The position numbers were made by a program, and so were the translations under genes. Below, piece after piece: positions 1 through 7,063 of a stretch of DNA of 16,559 nt. The notes under the pieces were generated by a model. The model did not search any database. It was given only the letters and a program-made list of their open reading frames with translations, and had not been told where the DNA came from. Every line of letters starts with the position of its first letter. The stretch's first letter is position 1. Source of the stretch: an uncultured Burkholderiales bacterium (GTDB taxonomy: Bacteria > Pseudomonadota > Gammaproteobacteria > Burkholderiales > Burkholderiaceae_C); contig CAJBLW010000144.1 of assembly GCA_903953985.1 (NCBI GenBank), positions 1 through 16,559 of the forward strand. The letters run 5' to 3'.

Positions 1-2017
1 GCTGCGCGAGACCACACACCGGGGTGTGCACCTGGCCTTTGTGCTGGGGCTGATTTTTCTGGTGTTTGCGGCGACCAAGTCAGACGCCAGCAGCACCGTG
101 TCCAAAAGACGCCTGAGCATTGGCGGTGTGCCGCTGGTCGACTGGTTGCTGGGTCTGGCCTGTGCGGCCAGCGTCATGTACATCCCCTATGTGTTTGACG
201 ACCTGGCCTTCAGAGTGGGCAACCCGGACACGATCGACGTGGTCATGGGCTCGGTTCTGTTTGTCACCTTGCTAGAAGCCACCCGCCGCTCCATGGGCTG
301 GCCCTTGCCTTTGATTGCGTTGGGCTTCACGGCTTATGCCCTGACCGGGCCGTATTTTCCGGGTTTGCTCAAGCACGCGGGCGCCAGTTGGAGCCAGATG
401 ATCAACCACCAGTACCTGACCAGTCAGGGCATTTATGGCGTGGCGGTCGGCGTGGTGGCCACTTATGTTTTTCACTTTGTGCTGTTTGGCGTGCTGGCCA
501 CGCGCATTGGTTTGGGGCAGTTGTTTTTGGACATCGCCTCCACCGTGGCTGGGCGTTACGCCGGTGGCCCGGCCAAGGTCAGCGTGTTTGGCTCGGCCAT
601 GTTCGGCACGCTCAGCGGTTCTTCGGTGGCCAATGCGGTCACGGTGGGCTCGCTCACCATCCCGGCCATGATCCGGGTGGGTTACAAGCGCGAGTTTGCG
701 GGTGCGGTAGAAGCCGCTTCATCGACCGGCGGGCAGATCACGCCACCCGTGCTGGGCGCAGCGGCGTTTTTGATGGTCGAGTTTTTGAATGTGTCGTATC
801 AGACCATTGTTGCTGCGGCCATTGTGCCGGCCTTCATGCATTTTTTTGGCGTGTTCATGCAGGTGCATTTCGAGGCCAAGCGCTACGGCTTACGCGGCCT
901 GACCGAAGAGGAAATGCCCAAGCTGCGCGAGTCCTTCAAGCAGCGCTGGCCGACGCTGATTCCGCTGGTCTTGCTGATCGCCATTTTGGTTTCGGGCCGC
1001 ACGCCTTATTTGGCGGCGTTCACTGGCATCACCTCTTGCATGATCGTGGGCCTGAGCACCACAGTTTGGGGCAACCGTAGCACCAACTGGCTGTTGCTGG
1101 TGGTGCTGCATGTGCTGCTGGCGCTGGTGGCGTTTGTGGACTGGGGCAGCGACGGCGAGACCATCAAGCTGGGCTTTTTGGCGCTGGGCGTGGCCCTGAT
1201 TTGGGCCAGTCAAAAGTGGCTGGGCTTGGTCGGGCGCATTGACAATGCCGTGCTGCTGGAGGCCTTTGAAACCGGGGCCAAGTATGCGCTCGCGGTGGGC
1301 GCTGCGGCGGCCACGGTGGGCATTGTGATTGGCGTGGTCACGCTCACAGGCGTGGGTTTCAAGATCAGCTTCATCATCACCGGATGGGCACAGATGATCG
1401 CGGCTTTCTTGATGGACTGGTTGCCCGCCTTCATGGCCGACAGCAAGTCTTTGACCCTCTTGGCCGCGCTGTTCATGACAGGCATCGTTTGCATCTTGAT
1501 GGGCTGCGGCATCCCGACCACGGCCAACTACATCATCATGGTCACGGTGGCCGCACCCACTTTGGTGCAGCTGGGTGTGGAGCCTTTGGTGGCGCACTTC
1601 TTTGTGTTTTATTACGGCGTGCTGGCCGACATCACACCGCCCGTGGCGCTGGCCGCTTATGCGGCCGCGGGCATGGCCGGCGGTGACCCATTCAAGACCG
1701 GCAACATGGCCTTCCGCCTGGGTCTGGCCAAAGCGCTGGTGCCCTTTGTGTTCGTGTTTTCGCCTTCTTTGTTGCTGGTGGCCAAGGGCTTCACTTGGGC
1801 CGAGTTTGCCGTCACCTTCACAGGCTGTGTGCTGGGCATTGTGGCGTTGGCTGCGGCGCTCAGTGGTTACCTGATGACTGTGATGAAGCGTTGGGAACGC
1901 GCCCTGTGCACCATCGGTGCCCTTTGCCTGATTGCGCCCGGCCTGAAAATCAGTTTGCTGGGAGTGGCGTTGATGCTGCCGGTTCTGATCTACCAGTGGA
2001 TTCACCGGGACCGCTGA
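1..2017 (+). CDS. TRAP transporter fused permease (4TM/12TM, DctQM-type), 5' end missing
   Basis: Inner-membrane permease of a tripartite ATP-independent periplasmic (TRAP) transporter, in which the small and large membrane subunits are fused; these import organic acids using an ion gradient and usually pair with a TAXI-type binding protein. The frame is open from base 2 (first complete codon) with no stop, and the start of the protein lies before the window; the GTG at 26 is internal, since RGVHLAF continues the conserved stretch that precedes the first helices in this family. The protein is almost wholly hydrophobic helices. Hallmarks are GSSVANAVTVGS (near nt 617-652), the following STGGQITPPVLG loop, and GIPTTANYIIMV (nt 1507-1542), which are the conserved re-entrant loops of the large subunit. 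It ends at TGA 2015-2017. The binding-protein partner is not in the window, so the substrate cannot be told. Family call is very secure. Confidence 0.93.
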   Translation, partial: LRETTHRGVHLAFVLGLIFLVFAATKSDASSTVSKRRLSIGGVPLVDWLLGLACAASVMYIPYVFDDLAFRVGNPDTIDVVMGSVLFVTLLEATRRSMGWPLPLIALGFTAYALTGPYFPGLLKHAGASWSQMINHQYLTSQGIYGVAVGVVATYVFHFVLFGVLATRIGLGQLFLDIASTVAGRYAGGPAKVSVFGSAMFGTLSGSSVANAVTVGSLTIPAMIRVGYKREFAGAVEAASSTGGQITPPVLGAAAFLMVEFLNVSYQTIVAAAIVPAFMHFFGVFMQVHFEAKRYGLRGLTEEEMPKLRESFKQRWPTLIPLVLLIAILVSGRTPYLAAFTGITSCMIVGLSTTVWGNRSTNWLLLVVLHVLLALVAFVDWGSDGETIKLGFLALGVALIWASQKWLGLVGRIDNAVLLEAFETGAKYALAVGAAAATVGIVIGVVTLTGVGFKISFIITGWAQMIAAFLMDWLPAFMADSKSLTLLAALFMTGIVCILMGCGIPTTANYIIMVTVAAPTLVQLGVEPLVAHFFVFYYGVLADITPPVALAAYAAAGMAGGDPFKTGNMAFRLGLAKALVPFVFVFSPSLLLVAKGFTWAEFAVTFTGCVLGIVALAAALSGYLMTVMKRWERALCTIGALCLIAPGLKISLLGVALMLPVLIYQWIHRDR

Positions 2018-2078
2018 CCTTCAAAGGCGACTCTAATGGGCACGGAGACCGCTACATTGCAAAGCGACATTCGTGCCA

Positions 2079-2096
2079 GGCCTGGGGGCTCAGGCC
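2079..2096. terminator. Small hairpin between convergent genes, possible terminator
   Basis: A perfect 6-bp inverted repeat (GGCCTG, six-base loop, CAGGCC) lies in the 92-bp gap between the TRAP permease and the PhoX-family gene, which converge. No run of T follows on either strand, so an intrinsic terminator is only a possibility. Nothing else was recognised in 2018-2109. Confidence 0.3.
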
Positions 2097-2109
2097 GAAT
2101 TTCCAAGCA

Positions 2110-4023
2110 TCAGGTGCCGATCACGCCGCCATCTTTTTTTCGAATAGCCACCGTGGATGAGCGTGGACGGCCGCCCGCTGCGTAGTCGGGCCAGTTGGAG
2201 TATTTGTCGGGCTGGGTCGGGTCGCTGCGGTCGCTGGGGGTTTCGCCGGGGTGCTGGATGCTGATGAACATCGTGGTGCCGTCTGGGGTCAGGTCAACGC
2301 CGGTGACTTCGCAGTTGGTGGGACCGGTCAAAAAGCGGCGGGTTTCGCCGGTGACCGGATCGCAGGCCAGCATCTGGTTATTGCCCACGCGGGCCAACTC
2401 GCCTTTGTACATTTGGGTGGCGTGGGCGTCGGTTTGTATCCACAGCACGCCGCGCTGGTCAAACGCGATGCCGTCGGGGCAAGCGTAAATGTCGCCCCGG
2501 ATGTTGCCCTTGGCTTCGGCGCGTTCGTTGGCGGGGTCGCCCGCCAGCGCCAGGAGATTCCATTCGAAGCGGCGGCCGTCAAAGTCGCCTTCGTCTTTCC
2601 AGCGGATGATCTGGCCCATGACGTTGTTGGCGCGCGGGTTGGCCGCATCCACGCCCGGCTTGCCAGCCTCGCCGCGCTGGCTGTTGTTGGTCAAGGTGCA
2701 ATAGACCCAGCCGCTGTCCGGGTCGATGGTCAGCCATTCGGGGCGGTCCATCTTGGTGCCGCCGAGCAGGTCGCTGGCTTGTCGGGCCTTGATGAGGACT
2801 TCTCCCTGGTCGGCAAAGCCGTTGGCGGCCGTCAGCGGACTTTGGCCATGCACCAGCGGTAACCACTGGCCCCGACCATCGGCATCAAAGCGGGCCACGT
2901 ACAAGGTGCCGTGGTCCAGCAGTTCGCGGTTGGCTTGCGCCTGTGTCAGGCCGTTGCCAGCGGGTGCGATTTTGTCGCGGCTGACAAATTTGTAGATGTA
3001 TTCAAAGCGCGCGTCTTCGCCCGAATAGACCACGGCGCGGCCATCTTTTGTGACACCCACCCAGGCGCCTTCGTGCGCGGCCCGGCCCAGTGCGGTGCGT
3101 TTGACGGGGGTGCTGGTGGGGTCCATCGGATCGAGTTCGACGACCCAGCCAAAGCGGTGGTATTCGTTGGGGTTTTGCTTGAGGTCAAAGCGAGCATCGT
3201 GTTTGTCCCAGGCGTAGAGGCCATCCTTGCGGGCACCCCAGCGGCTTTGGTCGGGCGTGGGCTTGTCGGCTCCGCCAAAATAAAAGGCGAAGTTTTCTTC
3301 CCCTGACAGGTAGGTGCCCCATGGGGTTTTGCTGCTGGCGCAGTTGTTCAGGGTGCCCAGCACGGTGCGGCCTTGCGGGTCGGCGGCCGTGCGCATCAGC
3401 GGGTGGCCAGCGGCCGGGCCGCCCACGCTGAAAGGCGCGCTCATGGGAAGGCGGCGGGCGTAGCGCGAGGGTCGCACCATCTGCCACTGCTGGTTTTTCA
3501 GTTCGACTTCGATGACCGACAGGCCGTGCGCGTTTTGTGATTTGCGCACTTTTTCGAGGTTCATGTTCCTGAAGCCACCCACATGCAGCAGCCCGTCGTC
3601 GGTGTATTCATGGTTGATGGCCAACAGGCCACGGCGCGAGCCTTCCAGCGCGAAGAAGGCCAAGCCGTCATGGTGCATGCCCATTTGCACCGCTTGCTCG
3701 TCGGCGGTGTTGGAGCCGTCCATTTTGAAAGCGGGCATGTTGCCTGCAATGCCCACCGGTTCACCCCAGGCGGCCAGGGCGGTGGCCACATAGCCTTCGG
3801 GCACGACCAGCTTGTCACCCATGCCCACCGGGATGCCTTTAAAGCCGATTTTGGGCTGCGCCTGGCCCAGGGCCGCACATCCAGCCAAGGGGGCCAGCAC
3901 CGATGCCAGCGTCACGGCCGCACCGCCTTGCAAGAAACGGCGGCGCGAGGCCGCAATGACCTGGTGGATGTCGGGATTGGGCGAGCGGTTGCTGTCTTCC
4001 ATGGTGCTGAAGTCTTTGGCCAT
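2110..4023 (-). CDS. PhoX-family (DUF839) phosphatase/phytase-like protein, Tat-exported
   Basis: Predicted 637-residue extracytoplasmic phosphatase of the PhoX family; characterised members are Ca/Fe-dependent alkaline phosphatases that free phosphate from organic esters. The twin-arginine motif SRRRFLQGG (residues 26-34) precedes a hydrophobic stretch and LAGC (46-49), which also fits a lipobox, so it may be a Tat-exported lipoprotein. Family motifs seen are NHEYT (137-141), NNCASSKTPWGTYLSGEEN (226-244, including the Cys and Glu positions linked to the metal centre in PhoX) and the C-terminal RPRSSTVAI...DGGVIG. The frame is open 31 codons further upstream, but ATG 4023 is chosen because AGGAG lies 9 bases before it and the extension would run into the acyltransferase gene. 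It follows that gene after 7 bp, so the two are probably cotranscribed. No Pho box was recognised. Substrate is inferred from family only. Confidence 0.88.
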   Translation of the reverse strand: MAKDFSTMEDSNRSPNPDIHQVIAASRRRFLQGGAAVTLASVLAPLAGCAALGQAQPKIGFKGIPVGMGDKLVVPEGYVATALAAWGEPVGIAGNMPAFKMDGSNTADEQAVQMGMHHDGLAFFALEGSRRGLLAINHEYTDDGLLHVGGFRNMNLEKVRKSQNAHGLSVIEVELKNQQWQMVRPSRYARRLPMSAPFSVGGPAAGHPLMRTAADPQGRTVLGTLNNCASSKTPWGTYLSGEENFAFYFGGADKPTPDQSRWGARKDGLYAWDKHDARFDLKQNPNEYHRFGWVVELDPMDPTSTPVKRTALGRAAHEGAWVGVTKDGRAVVYSGEDARFEYIYKFVSRDKIAPAGNGLTQAQANRELLDHGTLYVARFDADGRGQWLPLVHGQSPLTAANGFADQGEVLIKARQASDLLGGTKMDRPEWLTIDPDSGWVYCTLTNNSQRGEAGKPGVDAANPRANNVMGQIIRWKDEGDFDGRRFEWNLLALAGDPANERAEAKGNIRGDIYACPDGIAFDQRGVLWIQTDAHATQMYKGELARVGNNQMLACDPVTGETRRFLTGPTNCEVTGVDLTPDGTTMFISIQHPGETPSDRSDPTQPDKYSNWPDYAAGGRPRSSTVAIRKKDGGVIGT

Positions 4024-4030
4024 GATGGGT

Positions 4031-4624
4031 TCACTCCTGGGTTTGAAATTGATCGGCGTTTTTGCCTTTGAAAGGCGCGTAAAAGCTTTTGATGGCAGCC
4101 ATGTCGGCGTCCACATCGCCCGTGGGCGTGAACACCGGGCCCAGGCCGCTGCGGCGGGTGCTGTAGTCCATGTAGGCCATCACGATGGGGACTTGGGCTT
4201 GCTGGGCGATGTAATAAAACCCGGTTTTCCAGTAACGTGTTTTGCTGCGCGTGCCCTCGGGGGGCACGATCAATTGCACCGGGCCTTGCGCTTGCGCCAG
4301 TGCTTGCGCAGAAGCCGCGACCATGTTGGTCGATTGTTCGCGGTTGACCGCAATGCCGCCCAGCCAGTGCATCAGGGGGCCAAACGGGAATTTGAAAATG
4401 CTTTGCTTGCCCATCCAGTAAGGCGTCAGCCGCAGGGCAAAGGCCACCATCAAGGTGTAAGGCAGGTCCCAGTTGCTGGTGTGCGGCGCGGCAATCAGCA
4501 CGCTTTTGTGACCGGCGGGGGGCAAGGCCCCTTCGACGCGCCAGCCCTTGAGGCGCAAGAAACCGATGGAAAACCAGCGCAGCAAGGTGTTGACGACCGG
4601 GGTGGTGAAGATGGTGCGGTGCAT
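4031..4624 (-). CDS. Lysophospholipid / 1-acylglycerol-3-phosphate acyltransferase family (PlsC-like)
   Basis: Predicted 197-residue acyltransferase that transfers a fatty acyl group to a lysophospholipid or related acceptor at the inner membrane. The catalytic H-x4-D motif is present as HTSNWD (residues 48-53), the acceptor phosphate-binding motif as PEGTRSK (122-128), with GGIAVNR (89-95) between them as in PlsC proteins. It is short for the family but matches the compact about 200-residue class. ATG 4622-4624 is the only near start; no Shine-Dalgarno is seen, and an 18-bp palindrome sits about 20 bp upstream. It is first in a two-gene unit with the PhoX-family gene, which might suggest lipid or phosphate remodelling, but no regulatory site supports this. 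Exact acceptor (lysophosphatidate, lyso-ornithine lipid or other) cannot be decided. Confidence 0.87.
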   Translation of the reverse strand: MHRTIFTTPVVNTLLRWFSIGFLRLKGWRVEGALPPAGHKSVLIAAPHTSNWDLPYTLMVAFALRLTPYWMGKQSIFKFPFGPLMHWLGGIAVNREQSTNMVAASAQALAQAQGPVQLIVPPEGTRSKTRYWKTGFYYIAQQAQVPIVMAYMDYSTRRSGLGPVFTPTGDVDADMAAIKSFYAPFKGKNADQFQTQE

Positions 4625-4643
4625 GAAATGAGACTTTGGCGCA

Positions 4644-4661
4644 AGCAGCCGGACGGCTGCT
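4644..4661. repeat. 18-bp palindrome in the leader of the acyltransferase gene
   Basis: Perfect 8-bp arms AGCAGCCG / CGGCTGCT separated by GA. It lies 20 bp upstream of the acyltransferase start, in the 158-bp divergent gap shared with CoA-transferase 1. It could be a dimer-type operator or a leader hairpin affecting translation; the sequence alone does not decide. Confidence 0.4.
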
Positions 4662-4748
4662 GGTCTGCGTAGGGGATGATGAGGTCTTTGGGGTGAGTCT
4701 TGGTCGATTATGGCGCTGTGGGCGACACCGGGTCGTGCAAGGGGTGCC

Positions 4749-4776
4749 GATAATTCACACTCAAACCTCTAGGGAG
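4749..4776 (+). promoter_or_regulatory. Possible -10 element and ribosome binding site of CoA-transferase 1
   Basis: GATAAT (4749-4754) differs from TATAAT at one base and would place transcription start about 20 bases before the ATG at 4783. No convincing -35 hexamer was found at the right distance. AGGGAG (4771-4776) is a good ribosome binding site 6 bases before the ATG and fixes that start. Confidence 0.35.
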
Positions 4777-4782
4777 AACTGC

Positions 4783-5982
4783 ATGGCTGGTGCGTTGAGT
4801 GGATTGCGTGTACTGGATTTGACCAGTGTCCTGATGGGGCCCTTTGCCACGCAACTCATGGCCGACATGGGGGCGGATGTGATCAAGATCGAGTCGCCTG
4901 CCGGGGACACGGTGCGCGGGATTGGTCCCATGCGGCACGCGGGCATGGGTTCGATTTTTTTACATGTCAACCGCAACAAACGCAGTCTCGTGTTGGACCT
5001 CAAAAAGCCTGAGGGCCTGGCTGCTTTTTTCAAGCTGGTGGAGACCGCTGATGTGGTGGTTTACAACATCCGGCCGCAGTCCATGTTTCGCCTGGGCATT
5101 GATTACGAACGGCTCCAAGCCATCAATCCGCGCATCATTTATGCCGGCCTGTATGGCTACAGCGAGAAGGGGCCTTACGCGGGCAAGCCTGCTTACGACG
5201 ACTTGATTCAGGGTGCTGCGGCTGTACCCAGTCTGATGAGCCGAGCCAGTGGCGGCGAGCCGCGTTATGTGCCCCTGACCCTGGCCGACCGCACGGTGGG
5301 CCTGATGGCGTCCAATGCCATTTTGGCGGCGGTGATCGCGCGCCACCAGACGGGCGTGGGTCAGGCGGTGGAGGTGCCGATGTTCGAGACCATGGCGCAA
5401 TACGTGCTGGGCGAGCACATGGCCGGTGCCACGTTCGAGCCGCCCATGGGCGATACCGGTTACCCGCGCTTGCTGGTGCAAGAGCGCCGCCCCTACCCCA
5501 CCAGCGATGGCCATTTGTGCGTGCTGATTTACACCGACCGGCACTGGGAAAAGTTTCTGGGGCTGATTGGCCAGGGGCAGTTGTTTGAACAGGACCCGCG
5601 TTTTGCCGGTATTGGCGCGCGCACCCAGCACATCAACGATTTGTACCGAATGGTGGCCAGAGCCATGGCCACGCAGAGCACAGCAGTTTGGATGGCCCGG
5701 CTGAATGAGGCCGACATCCCCTGCATGCCCATGAACGATGTCGACAGTTTGTTGCAAGACCCGCATCTGTTGGCGGTGGGCATGCTGCAGGAAGTGGATC
5801 ACCCCAGTGAAGGGCGAGTGCATGAAATTGGTGTGCCGGTCAGCTTTTCTGGCACCCCGGGTTTGGCTGTGCAAAAACCAGCCCCGCGTTTGGGCCAGCA
5901 CAGCGCCGAGGTGTTGCGTGAGGCGGGCATGAGCGAAGAGGCGGTGCAAACGCTGCTGGCGATGGGCCCCTCAGTTTTGTAA
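4783..5982 (+). CDS. CaiB/BaiF (family III) CoA-transferase 1
   Basis: Cytosolic family III CoA-transferase of 399 residues, predicted to move CoA from an acyl-CoA donor to a free carboxylic acid. The N-terminus GLRVLDLTSVLMGP and the GADVIKIE stretch (30-37) are the usual CoA-binding Rossmann-fold opening; AYDDLIQG (137-144) is the family's conserved loop. The nucleophilic aspartate is most likely Asp169 in ADRTVG, matching the Asp that forms the acyl-anhydride in formyl-CoA transferase. ATG 4783 is chosen over the 49 extra upstream codons because of AGGGAG six bases before it and the standard family N-terminus. It is a single transcription unit, convergent with Bug protein 1, and closely resembles CoA-transferase 2 (shared GYPR, RRPY-T-DGH and YT--HW motifs), so both probably act on similar acids. 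The substrate is unknown. Confidence 0.93.
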   Translation: MAGALSGLRVLDLTSVLMGPFATQLMADMGADVIKIESPAGDTVRGIGPMRHAGMGSIFLHVNRNKRSLVLDLKKPEGLAAFFKLVETADVVVYNIRPQSMFRLGIDYERLQAINPRIIYAGLYGYSEKGPYAGKPAYDDLIQGAAAVPSLMSRASGGEPRYVPLTLADRTVGLMASNAILAAVIARHQTGVGQAVEVPMFETMAQYVLGEHMAGATFEPPMGDTGYPRLLVQERRPYPTSDGHLCVLIYTDRHWEKFLGLIGQGQLFEQDPRFAGIGARTQHINDLYRMVARAMATQSTAVWMARLNEADIPCMPMNDVDSLLQDPHLLAVGMLQEVDHPSEGRVHEIGVPVSFSGTPGLAVQKPAPRLGQHSAEVLREAGMSEEAVQTLLAMGPSVL

Positions 5983-5983
5983 A

Positions 5984-6047
5984 AGCCCACCCTGCGGGCG
6001 ACGGCATGCGCTGGTGGAGAGCGTCGAATCGCCCACAGGGGTGGGCT
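5984..6047 (-). terminator. Long two-part hairpin between convergent CoA-transferase 1 and Bug 1
   Basis: Outer 9-bp arms AGCCCACCC (5984-5992) and GGGTGGGCT (6039-6047) enclose an inner pair GGGCGA (5996-6001) / TCGCCC (6029-6034). Read on the minus strand the outer stem is followed directly by TTTT, which suits a terminator for the Bug 1 transcript; on the plus strand no T run follows. A 13-base near-palindrome (6053-6065) lies beside it. The gap 5983-6086 holds nothing else recognisable. Confidence 0.4.
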
Positions 6048-6086
6048 CCTGCAGGGAAATTCCCTCTATTTTGGTGGCCCCGGGGG

Positions 6087-7052
6087 TCACTCTGCTTTGG
6101 CGCCCGAGTCTTTCACGGCCTTGGCCCAGCGTGGCATTTCGGTGCGCAGGTGGGCCGCGTATTCGGCGGGTGTGCCGCCCAAAATCTCAGCGCCTTGTGC
6201 GGCCAGACGGGCACGCAAATCGGGGTGGGCCAGTGCCTTGTTCACTTCAGCGTTGAGCTTTTGAACGATGTCGGCCGAGGTGCCCGTGGGCACCACGATG
6301 CCTTGCCAGGCGGCGGCGTCAAAACCGGGCATGCCCGATTCGGCCAGGGTGGGCAGGTCGGGTAACAGGGTGGAGCGCTTGATGCTGGTCACGGCCAGAC
6401 CGCGCAGGCGGTTGTCGCGCACATAAGGCAAGACCGTGTTGATGGTGTCGATCATGAACTGGGTTTGGCCCGCTGCCAGATCGACCAGGCCCGGCGCACT
6501 GCCCTTGTAAGGAATGTGCTGGGTCTGCACGCCGGTTTGGCTGGACATCATGGCGCTGGCCAGGTGCGTGATGGTGCCGGTGCCCGAGGAGCTGTAGTTC
6601 AGCGCACCGGGGCGCGACTTGGCCAGGTCCAGAAATTCCTTGACGCTGCGCGCGGGCAGTTGCGGGTTGACCACCAACACCATAGGAACACTGGCCGTCA
6701 GGGCCACGGGCGCAAAGTCTTTCAAGGTGTCGTAGTTGACCTTGCCGTATAAGGCAGGGCCAATGACGATGGCCGATGTATTGTAGAAAATCGTGTAGCC
6801 ATCGGGTGTGGCTCTGGCCGCCAGCTCGGCTGCCAGGTTGCCACCCGCCCCGGGTTTGTTGTCGACGATGACCTGTTGGCCCAGTTGCTCGGACAGGCGT
6901 TGCGCCAGCACCCGCGAGACCAAATCGGTGGGGCCGCCGGGGGGGAAGGCAATGATCATGCGCACCGGGCGCGTGGGCCAGCTTTGCGCCCACACGCTGG
7001 TGGCCATGAAAGCCAGCAAAAGGCCGGTCAAGAAACGACGGTGGATGGTCAT
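6087..7052 (-). CDS. Tripartite tricarboxylate transporter (Bug/TctC-type) substrate-binding protein 1
   Basis: Periplasmic binding protein of 321 residues in the Bug family, which captures carboxylates or related small molecules for TctAB-type permeases. Signal peptide is residues 1-22 (cleavage after VWA); the HRRFL start has a twin-arginine look but Sec export is equally possible. Ligand-loop motifs are PPGGPTD (37-43), DNKPGAGGN (64-72), PDGYT (83-87) and YSSSGTG (153-159). ATG 7050-7052 has AAGGAG upstream, and the gene starts 11 bp after the amidohydrolase stop, so the two are cotranscribed. It strongly resembles Bug protein 2 (11650-12627), including FPPGGPTDLV, PVALTA and IDTINT/TDTINS segments, suggesting related ligands. 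No permease genes (tctA, tctB) are in the window. The ligand is unknown. Confidence 0.92.
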   Translation of the reverse strand: MTIHRRFLTGLLLAFMATSVWAQSWPTRPVRMIIAFPPGGPTDLVSRVLAQRLSEQLGQQVIVDNKPGAGGNLAAELAARATPDGYTIFYNTSAIVIGPALYGKVNYDTLKDFAPVALTASVPMVLVVNPQLPARSVKEFLDLAKSRPGALNYSSSGTGTITHLASAMMSSQTGVQTQHIPYKGSAPGLVDLAAGQTQFMIDTINTVLPYVRDNRLRGLAVTSIKRSTLLPDLPTLAESGMPGFDAAAWQGIVVPTGTSADIVQKLNAEVNKALAHPDLRARLAAQGAEILGGTPAEYAAHLRTEMPRWAKAVKDSGAKAE

Positions 7053-7063
7053 GAAAACACTCC

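Noticed and set aside
26..28. GTG as the start codon of the TRAP permease
   Set aside because: The frame is open upstream to base 2 and the residues before it fit the conserved N-terminal part of the fused permease, so the gene is cut by the window edge.
890..2005. 371-codon open frame on the minus strand opposite the TRAP permease
   Set aside because: Rich in His, Gln and Arg with no recognisable domain, wholly antisense to a gene with strong family motifs; typical high-GC shadow frame.
4625..4782. Pho box controlling the acyltransferase-PhoX unit
   Set aside because: No pair of CTGTCAT-like direct repeats was found on either strand of the gap.
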